Assembly: GCA_013299105.1 (NCBI GenBank)
Contig: JAAFJY010000031.1
Location: forward strand, 1-64,000
Origin: Chitinophagales bacterium
GTDB taxonomy: Bacteria > Bacteroidota > Bacteroidia > Chitinophagales > Saprospiraceae
DNA length: 64,000 bases
Direction of reading: 5' to 3'
Made by a program: the position numbers and the translations under genes. Below the pieces are notes generated by a model, which saw nothing but the letters and a program-made list of their open reading frames with translations, was not told where the DNA came from and did no database searches. This document shows positions 16,123 through 23,502 of this stretch, one piece after another (within the stretch, counting starts at the first letter, position 1; every line of letters starts with the position of its first letter).

Positions 16123-16848
16123 TCACTCCAAACGCGCCATATCGCGGATCAAGATGTTCTTGCGGTTGAAATAGATGAGGTTGGACTTGCGCAATTCATT
16201 GAGCACTGAGGTCACTGTTTGGCGGGAGGTGCCCGTGAAATTGGCAATGTCTTGCTGGGTCAAAGAGTGCTTGATCAGCATTTCAAAACCCACTTTTTTA
16301 CCGTGCGACTCGGCTGATTCTTTCAAAAAGTCAATGATGCGCTCGCGGGCGTCTTTTGACATCATGGATTCCAGGCGGTCTTCCACCCTGCGCAGGCGGG
16401 TTCCCAGCCAATCCAGCAGGCGAGATTGCATTTCCGGGTGCTTTTTGAGCAGTTTTTTCATTTCCACCACTGGAATTTTCAGCAGTTTCAGGTCAGCTTG
16501 CATGGCGATGGCGTATTCTTGCCGTTGGGTTTCGCCGATCAAGCCCATTTCGCCAAACACGGTCAGTGGCGATAGGATGTCTTTGATGATTTCGCGGCCA
16601 TCTTCGCCGTAAGCTCCCACCTTAACAATACCTTGCAACAGGATGTACAAATGTTCGCTGTTGGTACCTTTTTGGTAAACCTGGGCGTGTTTCGGGATGT
16701 TCAATTCTTGGCAGAAAGGAACGATTTCCTGGATATCACTTTGTGACAAATGGCTCAGCAAGGGCAGTCTTTGCAGAATGCTGGCGATTGGATTTTCTTG
16801 CGCGCTTCTCATTTCTTCTTTGATGAATGTGGTGCTTTGTGCAGTCAT
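16123..16848 (-). CDS. Crp/Fnr family transcription regulator
   Basis: 241 residues, normal for the family. A cyclic-nucleotide-binding-like beta-roll occupies about 25-140 (VYQKGTNSEHLYILLQGIVK, FGEMGLIGE), followed by the long dimerisation helix (LLDWLGTRLRRVEDRLESM) and a winged helix-turn-helix at about 190-235 (SLTQQDIANFTGTSRQTVTS). The N-terminal segment lacks the spaced cysteines of oxygen-sensing Fnr. The FGEMGL strand is near the cAMP-type pocket, but the ligand is unknown. No operon partner. Confidence 0.9.
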   Translation of the reverse strand: MTAQSTTFIKEEMRSAQENPIASILQRLPLLSHLSQSDIQEIVPFCQELNIPKHAQVYQKGTNSEHLYILLQGIVKVGAYGEDGREIIKDILSPLTVFGEMGLIGETQRQEYAIAMQADLKLLKIPVVEMKKLLKKHPEMQSRLLDWLGTRLRRVEDRLESMMSKDARERIIDFLKESAESHGKKVGFEMLIKHSLTQQDIANFTGTSRQTVTSVLNELRKSNLIYFNRKNILIRDMARLE

Positions 16849-16919
16849 CCTATTAAAAGTCTATTTTTGTAAAAATGTTCACCAAAACTATTCCTAATTT
16901 CATACTCTTTGTAATGTGC

Positions 16920-17172
16920 CACAGATGCACCTTTCAATTCGCAACTTCGTTGCATATTTCATCCTTAGCCCCGCTTCGCGGGTTGGGAACACGGATGAAA
17001 ATGGGGTTGAGTGTGCTTGTTTGGGTTCGGGTGTGTTGATATTTGGTTTCCAATTCTGGAGACACACTTTCAGACTCACACTTTCACACTCACACACAAT
17101 CTTGCGGATCGCCAACATGATTTTGACCATGACTTTTACAATCGTGGCGAATCACATCCGTAAAGTTTGAAA
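16920..17172. repeat. R2 modular repeat, copy d (long, hairpin-module form)
   Basis: Starts with CCGCTTCGCGGGTTGGGAAC and ends with the core complement ATCGCCAACATGATTTTGAC. The 9-nt tandem of short copies is replaced by a module of about 110 bp with facing halves: TGAGTGTGCTTGTTTGGGTT on the left and ACACTTTCAGACTCACACTT on the right, able to pair over part of their length. Copies f and g have the same module in opposite orientation. Confidence 0.75.
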
Positions 17173-17204
17173 TGCTGTATTTTTGAACAAGTATTTGAAC
17201 GAAG

Positions 17205-17249
17205 CCCCCACTTCTCAACTCCTCAAGCCCTCAACTACTCAACCAAACG
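17205..17249 (+). repeat. R3 8-9-nt tandem directly before dinB
   Basis: Units CTTCTCAACTCCTCAAGCCC and CTCAACTACTCAACC run to two bases before the dinB ATG, so the array occupies the ribosome-binding region. Confidence 0.7.
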
Positions 17250-18317
17250 ATGCGTAAAATCATCCACATCGACATGGACGCTTTCTTTGCCTCGGTGGAG
17301 CAAAGGGACAATCCAGAACTGCGGGGTCGCCCTGTGGCGGTGGGTGGTGGTGGCATTCGCGGGGTGGTGGCATCGGCGAGTTATGAGGCCCGCAAATATG
17401 GAGTGCGTTCGGCCATGCCCGGTGCTACGGCCAAGCGCTTGTGTCCCGACCTAATTTTTGTGAAATCTCATTTTGACGTCTATAAAACTGTTTCCCAACA
17501 AATACGTGATATTTTTCACGATTACACCGACTTGGTAGAGCCCCTCTCGCTCGACGAGGCTTACCTGGATGTGACCGAAAACAAAAAGAACCTCAACTCG
17601 GCTACGCTCATCGCCCAGGAAATCCGCCAACGCATCGAGGTGGAAACGGGCCTGACGGCCTCGGCGGGCATCTCTTTCAACAAGTTTTTGGCCAAAATCG
17701 CCTCTGATGTCAACAAACCGAACGGCATGAAGGTGATTTTGCCGGAGGAAGCCCTCGATTTTTTGGAGAAACTGCCCATTGAGAAATTTCACGGCATTGG
17801 GCAGGTCACGGCGCGGCGCATGCACGAGTTGAGCATTTTTACAGGTGCAGACCTGAAAAAACGCAGTGAACATGAGTTGCAACAGATTTTTGGCAAAGCT
17901 GGCCGCCATTATTATCGCATCGTAAGGGCCGAAGACGAGCGCGAGGTCAACCCCCACCGCATCCGCAAGTCGATTGGCTCAGAACGCACCTTCAACGAAG
18001 ACCTCCACGATCCCGCCGAGATGAAGGCCCGCCTCAGCGATTTGGCCGGGCAAGTACACGAGTACGCCGCCCGTAACAACAATTTTGGCCGCACGGTGAC
18101 CATCAAGCTCAAAACCCCCGATTTTCGACAATTCACCCGCAGCCGCACTTTCCCGCAGGATGTGACCCAATTGGAACAAATCATCCAGGTGGTGCATGAG
18201 CTCCTGGACCAAAACATAGCGGAAATTGGCGCGGTGCGCTTGCTGGGGGTAACGATCTCTGGCTTGAGGCTGGATCGGCAGAGCGGGATTGGGGTGCAGT
18301 TGGAGTTTGAGTTTTAG
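17250..18317 (+). CDS. dinB: DNA polymerase IV (Y-family translesion polymerase)
   Basis: 355 residues, the normal length. The Y-family active-site motif DMDAFFASVEQRDNP is at 8-22, the second carboxylate motif SLDEAYLDVTE at about 104-114, and TASAGISFNKFLAKIASDVN follows. The helix-hairpin-helix thumb (KFHGIGQVTARRMHELSI) and the little-finger domain (GSERTFNEDLHD to the end) are complete. It performs error-prone synthesis across damaged template. A C-terminal beta-clamp motif is suggested by GVQLEFEF, though it is weak. It is transcribed alone, with an R3 array directly before the start. Confidence 0.96.
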   Translation: MRKIIHIDMDAFFASVEQRDNPELRGRPVAVGGGGIRGVVASASYEARKYGVRSAMPGATAKRLCPDLIFVKSHFDVYKTVSQQIRDIFHDYTDLVEPLSLDEAYLDVTENKKNLNSATLIAQEIRQRIEVETGLTASAGISFNKFLAKIASDVNKPNGMKVILPEEALDFLEKLPIEKFHGIGQVTARRMHELSIFTGADLKKRSEHELQQIFGKAGRHYYRIVRAEDEREVNPHRIRKSIGSERTFNEDLHDPAEMKARLSDLAGQVHEYAARNNNFGRTVTIKLKTPDFRQFTRSRTFPQDVTQLEQIIQVVHELLDQNIAEIGAVRLLGVTISGLRLDRQSGIGVQLEFEF

Positions 18318-18425
18318 GGGGGAGGGGCATGTTATGAGGAAAGAAATTGGGTGCTATGTCGGACCTTAAGTTTCCGAAATGCTTGATGTTTAGCGATTAA
18401 TTTTGAAGTGATTGTTGATCAGATT

Positions 18426-19319
18426 TCATTGAATACGCTTTGCTATAATTTCTTCTACCTTTTCAATTTTCATGTTCAAGGCATCAGCTATTTTGTCATT
18501 TTCAAGCCCGATCCTATTTAGACCAATAACTGCCTCAAGCTCTTTTTCCTCTTTTGCTTCTTCTTTTGCCTTTTTGATCATTTCCTTGGCATCAATCTCA
18601 ATGGTATGGTTTCTACTGGCTATGCTCATCAAATGTTTTTTATAGGCATTATAAGCGGCTCTTTCTTTTTCGGGCAGTTTCATTTCATCCAATTTTTCGC
18701 TAGCGGCTTTCAGTCCTCGTGCGGAAAAAGTTGGCTTGATTTCATCATTTTTTAGAAAATAAATCCATTCGTCCAATTTATCCTTCACCCGTCCTTTGAA
18801 TTTACCAGTCTTGATTACCCAATATTCAGGATAAATTTCATGTACCTTGGTTTTGTTGTAGGCTTCTATCTGCTTGTCAGAAAGCCCTAAAACATCTCCC
18901 TTGTGAATGCCTTTGAAGACGTTCGTATCATGATAAACATAATCTTTACCCTGCCCCAAGTCGAAGTAAGCAATGGTAATGGATATAACTTTTTTTACAT
19001 TGGCATAGGCGGAACCTTCCTTGATGTGTTCAGTGATGGCTTTCGATGCACCAAAAAGCATCCGGTGGAAGTAGTCGTGTTCTTGCGTATTTTGTACTTC
19101 GATGATGACGAGTTCACCCTTTTCGTTCTCCACGAGAATGTCCACTCGGTTAAACTTATCATCTTCCGTTTCCTTATTACTTTCGCTATCAAGAACTTGC
19201 TTAATTTTCACTTCTTCACTGAGCAGTTCTGACAAAAAGCCTTCGAGAATGTCGAAGTTGGCTTTGTGGCGAAGCATTTTTTTCATCGCCCAATCGAAGC
19301 GGACTAGTTTTTTCGCCAT
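18426..19319 (-). CDS. Rpn family PD-(D/E)XK nuclease / putative transposase
   Basis: 297 residues from the ATG giving MAKKLVRFDWAMKKMLRHK; an in-frame ATG seven codons earlier is less likely. The N-terminal nuclease domain has the Rpn/PDDEXK-transposase layout: FDWAMKKMLRHKANFDILEG, then the catalytic block DILVENEKGELVIIEVQNTQ (Asp, Glu and the EVQ motif), then EHDYFHRMLFGASKAITEH. The C-terminal third is a charged helical tail (AKEEAKEEKELEAVIGLNRI). Members promote recombination or act as nucleases, and many are multi-copy. No terminal repeats flank it, so it is not an intact insertion sequence. Confidence 0.85.
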   Translation of the reverse strand: MAKKLVRFDWAMKKMLRHKANFDILEGFLSELLSEEVKIKQVLDSESNKETEDDKFNRVDILVENEKGELVIIEVQNTQEHDYFHRMLFGASKAITEHIKEGSAYANVKKVISITIAYFDLGQGKDYVYHDTNVFKGIHKGDVLGLSDKQIEAYNKTKVHEIYPEYWVIKTGKFKGRVKDKLDEWIYFLKNDEIKPTFSARGLKAASEKLDEMKLPEKERAAYNAYKKHLMSIASRNHTIEIDAKEMIKKAKEEAKEEKELEAVIGLNRIGLENDKIADALNMKIEKVEEIIAKRIQ

Positions 19320-19534
19320 AAAGGTGAATTTTCTTAACAAAGATAAGTTGTTTTAGAGATTGGAAGCGGCTAATTTTTTGGGTTGTGTTGTTGTCGAGAT
19401 ATTTGTTCATCTTATAGCCAATTCTCTAGGAACCTGATATAAAAAACCCACGCGGACCAGACCCCAAAAGCCCAATCCGCGCAATGGCAAAACCTATAAT
19501 CTCTTAATCAAAATATCTGAAACCAAGCGAGAAT

Positions 19535-19573
19535 CCCTCTCCTCAACTTCTCAACCCCTCAACATCTCAACTA
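19535..19573 (-). repeat. R3 8-9-nt tandem downstream of ferredoxin-NADP reductase
   Basis: CCTCTCCTCAACTTCTC, AACCCCTCAACATC and TCAACTAA run to within four bases of the stop codon of the reductase gene, on its downstream side. Confidence 0.65.
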
Positions 19574-19576
19574 AGC

Positions 19577-20581
19577 TCAAAATCCATTCACCCCATTCAC
19601 CGTGGTGTACTTGAAGCTGAGTTTCTTATCGGGATTGATGATTTTGAAGGCCGATTGGCACATCAGAGTCGCCTCGTGGAAGCCACAAAGGATCAACTTC
19701 AGCTTGCCCGGATAAGTGTTGATGTCGCCAATGGCATACACCCCTGGGATGTTGGTGCTGTAATCGAAGGTATTGACTTCGATGGCGTTTTTCTCGATGT
19801 TCAGGCCCCATTCGTTCATTGGGCCCAATTCTGGAGCCAATCCGAAGAGGGGGATGAAGTAATCGGTCGAACGGATGATCTCGCCTTGTTCTTTGTGGTC
19901 GATCACCACATCGGTCAATACGCCATTGCCGCGCAGGCCCGTCGTTTGTGAATCGGTCAGCAATGAAATGCGACCATGACTGGCCAGTTCAAATACTTTT
20001 TCCACCGAATCGGGTGCACCCCGGAAATCCTTGCGGCGGTGTACGAGGGTCACTTCTTTGGCCACATCGGCCAAGAAAATGGTCCAGTCCAGGGCAGAGT
20101 CGCCGCCGCCAGCAACCACCACGCGCTTGTCGCGGTATTTTTCCGGGTCGCGGATGATGTAATCAATGCCCTTGTCTTCAAAACGTTCCAGGTTTTCGAG
20201 CGGCGGTTTGCGGGGTTCAAAGCAACCCAGGCCACCCGCAATGGCGATCACTGGGGCTTGGATTTGGGTGCCCTTGTTGGTGGTCATTACGTAATGCCCA
20301 TTTTCCAATTGCTCAAACTTTTCAGCGCGCTCGCCCAGCGTAAAACCAGGTTTGAAGGGCGCAATTTGCTCCATCAAACGATCCACCAGGTCGCCAGCCA
20401 AAATGGAAGGATAACCTGGAATGTCGTAAATCGGCTTTTTTGGATAAATTTCCGCCAATTGCCCGCCTGGAATCGGCAGGGCATCAACCAAATGGCAACG
20501 AAGCTTCAACAAGCCAGCCTCAAAAACGGTAAACAAACCTACCGGGCCAGCGCCAATGATGAGAATATCTGTTTGGATCAT
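19577..20581 (-). CDS. Ferredoxin--NADP(+) reductase, thioredoxin-reductase-like type
   Basis: 334 residues. The N-terminal FAD-binding Rossmann motif IIGAGPVGLFTVFEAG is at 7-22. IPGGQLAEIYPKKPIYDIPG follows, a signature of TrxR-like ferredoxin-NADP reductases. The NADPH motif VVVAGGGDSALDWTIFLADV is at about 150. The CxxC redox pair of true thioredoxin reductases is missing. It transfers electrons between NADPH and ferredoxin. The ferredoxin-type sulfite reductase encoded upstream on the same strand needs such a donor, so a link to sulfur assimilation is likely. A TAACTTTG box (20642-20649, minus) matches the Bacteroidota -7 consensus, but I found no paired -33 TTG. R1 copy 2 lies just upstream. 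Confidence 0.88.
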   Translation of the reverse strand: MIQTDILIIGAGPVGLFTVFEAGLLKLRCHLVDALPIPGGQLAEIYPKKPIYDIPGYPSILAGDLVDRLMEQIAPFKPGFTLGERAEKFEQLENGHYVMTTNKGTQIQAPVIAIAGGLGCFEPRKPPLENLERFEDKGIDYIIRDPEKYRDKRVVVAGGGDSALDWTIFLADVAKEVTLVHRRKDFRGAPDSVEKVFELASHGRISLLTDSQTTGLRGNGVLTDVVIDHKEQGEIIRSTDYFIPLFGLAPELGPMNEWGLNIEKNAIEVNTFDYSTNIPGVYAIGDINTYPGKLKLILCGFHEATLMCQSAFKIINPDKKLSFKYTTVNGVNGF

Positions 20582-20660
20582 GTCTGTGGATCAATATGGT
20601 TTCCTGCGCTCGCAGGTCTTAATGTTTACCAATACAAAATGCAAAGTTACAACTGCATTT

Positions 20661-20795
20661 TAAGTATTTGAGCTAAAATAAAATGGACGTATTTGCTTTT
20701 GAGATTTAGCAAAAAAAGAACACAACTTCCTTTCATCCAGTTGTTTTTCTTTTTTCACTAAACCCAAATCCGTCCACCTTATTTTTTACGCTCCC
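20661..20795 (-). repeat. R1 dispersed palindromic repeat, copy 2
   Basis: Full-length R1. On the minus strand it opens GGGAGCGTAAAAAATAAGG and closes TTTTAGCTCAAATACTTA. The arms are imperfectly inverted: GAGCGTAAAAAATAAGG against GAGCTAAAATAAAATGG, and GTTTAGTGAAAAAAGAA against GTTTAGCAAAAAAAGAAC. The TAGCTCAAATACTT end faces the ferredoxin-NADP reductase start, 80 bases away. Confidence 0.85.
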
Positions 20796-20854
20796 ATAGG
20801 AATCGAAAAGAAATAAAGAAACACCTTCGACTTTTGATTAAGACCTCTGTGGAG

Positions 20855-20975
20855 ACAATGTCACGGTTAATGTGGTGGTCAAAATCATGCTGGAAATCAG
20901 TGAAAATCAGTTTCATCCGTTTCATCCGTGTTCCCAACTGGCCTCGCAAAGCGAGGCAGCGAAGCTGTTTATTTT
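20855..20975. repeat. R2 modular repeat, copy e (short)
   Basis: Exact core GTCAAAATCATGCTGGAAATC (20878 on), then CAGTTTCATCCGTTTCATCC (9-nt units), GTGTTCCCAACTGGC and the hairpin GCCTCGCAAAGCGAGGC. Module order is the mirror of copies a and h. Confidence 0.8.
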
Positions 20976-21004
20976 ATCTAATCTGCGGCCCTAATCAACA
21001 AAAC

Positions 21005-21757
21005 TCAATTGCCCTTTTGCGCCTTTTCTTTCAATTTATTGGCAAAAAAGTCGGGATGCAAGCCACATTCTTTTTTGTCGGTTCCGGCCCAACGGCCCTC
21101 GCGGCCCTCGCCTTTGACGGTACAATGGGTGCAACCAATCGAGCCGTAACCCTCAGCTTCGAGCGGGTGCTTGGGCAGTTGAAACGCACCCGACCAGTAA
21201 AGGTAGTCGCCTTCTTCTAGGTCGACAATGGGGTGGAATTTGAGCATGTCGCCCTGCATTTCAAAAATGCGCAGGTTGGAGCGGAAATCAGTTTGAAAAT
21301 GCATCAAACCCGAAATCCAGACCTTGTGCCTTGCCTTGATGGGCTCCAGCGGCACTACTTTATTGACGTTACAGCAAGACTTGTTGTCAAATTCCCAACG
21401 TTTTTCCTCCCGCGTTTTTGCATTTTCCACAGGATCAGGCAAGACATCAATCACGTTCAGCCCATACTGCTTGGTCAAGGCTTCTTTGTAAGCCAGGGTT
21501 TCGGGAAAGTGGTAAGTGGTGTCAATGAAATGAACCGGGTGCCCAGGGCGATTTTTGGAGATTACATACAACAAAAAGGCCGCACTGGCCCCAAAAGATG
21601 AGGTGAACAAAACCTCATCCTCGTCAAAAAAGTCGAACAAACGTTGAATGCGTTCTTCAAAACCAAGGGGCTTGAACACCTCGTTGAGGTAGTCCAAATC
21701 AAATTCCTCCTTTTCAAGCGGTATAGCGGCGGCGCTATTTGTTTGGGTTATGCTCAT
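21005..21757 (-). CDS. cysH: Phosphoadenylyl-/adenylyl-sulfate reductase (Fe-S type)
   Basis: 250 residues from the ATG giving MSITQTNSAAAIP; the frame runs 35 residues further upstream without similarity to the family. The PP-loop-like nucleotide site is VLFTSSFGASAAFLL. The 4Fe-4S ligands are the Cys pair SCCNVNK (128-129) and CTHCT (209, 212), typical of APS-reducing enzymes. The catalytic KKECGLH (C231) is near the C-terminus. It reduces activated sulfate to sulfite, the step before the sulfite reductase at 23503. The ATP-sulfurylase genes that must act first are not in this window. Confidence 0.93.
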   Translation of the reverse strand: MSITQTNSAAAIPLEKEEFDLDYLNEVFKPLGFEERIQRLFDFFDEDEVLFTSSFGASAAFLLYVISKNRPGHPVHFIDTTYHFPETLAYKEALTKQYGLNVIDVLPDPVENAKTREEKRWEFDNKSCCNVNKVVPLEPIKARHKVWISGLMHFQTDFRSNLRIFEMQGDMLKFHPIVDLEEGDYLYWSGAFQLPKHPLEAEGYGSIGCTHCTVKGEGREGRWAGTDKKECGLHPDFFANKLKEKAQKGN

Positions 21758-21965
21758 GGTTGTTTTCTTTTGCAAACGTGAGTGCTGTTTTTGACTTACG
21801 AATGACGACTTACAACTTACGAAGTGGGGGCTCGCTGGCAAGATTTTAGATTTATCGTACATTCGTTTTCACGCTTTGCCAATGGTTTTTGGCAAAATAA
21901 TACGCGGTTGAGAACTTAAACAAGATAAATCGCATTCGAGTTGACCCGAAGACATCATTCCGCGC

Positions 21966-22003
21966 CCTCTTTTCAACCTTTCAACACTTCAACCTTTCAA
22001 CTA
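21966..22003 (-). repeat. R3 8-9-nt tandem at the end of the siroheme dehydrogenase gene
   Basis: CCTCTTTTCAACCTTTC, AACACTTCAACCTTTC and AACTA: the array reaches the stop codon (CTA on the plus strand) of the gene beginning at 22642. Confidence 0.65.
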
Positions 22004-22642
22004 AAGCAGCCCATCCATGCATTTTCCACTGCAATGGCCCCCACAATCGCAGCCTTTCATGCCTTCAAGCAACACTGAAGTCACTCGATTGAGCAATCGG
22101 ACTTTGTTGGCAAAATCCCCGCCGAGGCGGTCGCGGATTTCGTTGAGCCTGGGCAGCAAGTCTTCCAACTCCGGCGGCAGAGCCTCTTCCATTACCTCGC
22201 GAAAACGCTTGGCGAACGTGGGCGATTTGCCATCGGTGGAGATGCCTACTTTGAGCGAACCACGGGTCACGATTGAGCCCAAGTAAAAATCGCAAAGTGC
22301 CGGCGTATCGGCCACATTGATCAACAGGCCCCTTTCTTTGGCAGCGGCTTGCACTGTGCGGTTAAGTTCGGGTATGTTGGTGGCCGCGATGACCAAATCA
22401 GCGGCTTCCAGGTCGCTGGGCTCAAACTCCTTTTTCACCAGTTTCACCCGGTGTTCAGGGTTTTGCTCCAGCAATGCAATGATTTCAGGATTCACTTCTG
22501 GGGCTACCATTGTAACCCTGGCCAGGGGGCTGCTCTTGAGAATGAACGACAATTTTTCGTGGCCCACCTCCCCTGCTCCAACAATCAGCAAATGCAATTC
22601 ATGGAGTTTCAAAAAAACGGGATATAGCTGATTGCGTTCCAT
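22001..22642 (-). CDS. Precorrin-2 dehydrogenase / sirohydrochlorin ferrochelatase, Met8-like
   Basis: 213 residues, matching the N-terminal half of CysG. It has the NAD-binding region (HELHLLIVGAGEVGHEKLSF, residues 11-30), AADLVIAATNIPELNRTV, then LINVADTPALCDFYLGSIVT and GISTDGKSPTFAKRFREVME. It oxidises precorrin-2 and inserts iron to make siroheme, the cofactor of the sulfite reductase encoded just upstream. The C-terminus carries an unusual metal-binding-like tail, CDCGGHCSGKC. It follows cobA on the same strand with a 76-base gap, in the sulfur assimilation run. Confidence 0.92.
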   Translation of the reverse strand: MERNQLYPVFLKLHELHLLIVGAGEVGHEKLSFILKSSPLARVTMVAPEVNPEIIALLEQNPEHRVKLVKKEFEPSDLEAADLVIAATNIPELNRTVQAAAKERGLLINVADTPALCDFYLGSIVTRGSLKVGISTDGKSPTFAKRFREVMEEALPPELEDLLPRLNEIRDRLGGDFANKVRLLNRVTSVLLEGMKGCDCGGHCSGKCMDGLL

Positions 22643-22718
22643 TAAAGTTCAAGTCTTGACCGCCCAAAAGTAAAAAAACCGCGCAAAGATACGCAAAACC
22701 CAATAAAACCTATGTTTT

Positions 22719-23483
22719 TTATAGGGTTTTGACTAGACATAGCGCATCCTGCTCTTGGTAAGCAGGATGTAAGGCCACCACCTCTCCTACCACAATGATG
22801 CCTGGCGAGCCCGCACCAGCGGCTTTCACTTTGTCGGCCAAGTCATTTACCCGGCCCAAAATGACTTTTTCATCCGGCGTTGAGCCGTTTTGAATGACCA
22901 TCGCTGGGGTATTTTCCTTGCCTTCTGCTTTGAACAATGCCATGATTTCTTCCAGCTTGCGCATCCCCATCAGGATCACCACAGTGGCGCTTGAACTGGC
23001 TGCCAGGGCGATGTCCTTCGCCAATTCCTGGCTTTGAGTAGTAGCGGTCAAAACCCAAAAGCTCTGGCTGATGCCCCGGCAAGTGACGGGTACCCCTTGC
23101 AAGCCAGGCAAAGCAGTCGAAGAACTCAAGCCGGGGATGACCTCCACTTCCACCCCAAACATATTGGCGTGGGCAATTTCCTCGTAGCCCCGACCAAAAA
23201 CGAAGGGGTCACCACCTTTCAGACGGACCACATGACCATAGTTGAGGGCGTGTTCCACCAACAACCAGTTGATGTCGTCTTGGCTGTGCGAGTGTTTGCC
23301 TGCGCGTTTGCCCACGTCTACCAAAACAGCAGCGGGGTTCACCATTTCCAGGATTTCCTCGCTCACCAGGGCGTCGTAGAGCACCGCATCGGCTTTTTGC
23401 AAGGCTTTCCAACCTTTGATGGTCAGTAGCTCAGGGTCGCCAGGACCTGCTCCAACCAGTGTTATTTTTGGCGTTTTGTTCAT
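22719..23483 (-). CDS. cobA: Uroporphyrinogen-III C-methyltransferase (SUMT)
   Basis: 254 residues. The tetrapyrrole methylase signatures are complete: KITLVGAGPGDPELLTIKGW (6-25), LVDVGKRAG (about 55), VVRLKGGDPFVFGRGYEE (85-102), VIPGLSSSTALPGLQGVPVT and the AdoMet-binding VVILMGMRKLEE. It makes precorrin-2 from uroporphyrinogen III, feeding the Met8-like enzyme next to it. It starts 19 bases after the sulfite reductase stop on the same strand, so the two are almost certainly co-transcribed. Confidence 0.95.
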   Translation of the reverse strand: MNKTPKITLVGAGPGDPELLTIKGWKALQKADAVLYDALVSEEILEMVNPAAVLVDVGKRAGKHSHSQDDINWLLVEHALNYGHVVRLKGGDPFVFGRGYEEIAHANMFGVEVEVIPGLSSSTALPGLQGVPVTCRGISQSFWVLTATTQSQELAKDIALAASSSATVVILMGMRKLEEIMALFKAEGKENTPAMVIQNGSTPDEKVILGRVNDLADKVKAAGAGSPGIIVVGEVVALHPAYQEQDALCLVKTL

Positions 23484-23502
23484 GGCTTTTAGCTTTGGGG
23501 GT

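Larger units (their letters stand above)
16849..17249. other. Divergent intergenic region holding R2 copy d and an R3 array
   Basis: Between the divergent Crp/Fnr and dinB genes. It contains the long-form R2 repeat (16920-17172) and an R3 tandem (17205-17249) that stops at the dinB start codon. No LexA-like or other recognisable operator was found. Confidence 0.6.
20582..21004. other. Gene-free gap filled by R1 copy 2 and R2 copy e
   Basis: This 423-bp gap splits the sulfur assimilation block between the APS/PAPS reductase gene and the ferredoxin-NADP reductase gene. Nearly all of it is repeat sequence: R1 (20661-20795) and R2 (20855-20975). The reductase gene therefore probably has its own promoter. 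Confidence 0.6.

Noticed and set aside
18426-19319. Rpn-type gene as an intact insertion sequence
   Set aside because: No terminal inverted repeats or target duplication could be seen around it.
20582-20660. Riboswitch before the ferredoxin-NADP reductase
   Set aside because: Only a 5-bp hairpin (CCTGC-gagc-GCAGG) is present; no known riboswitch core.
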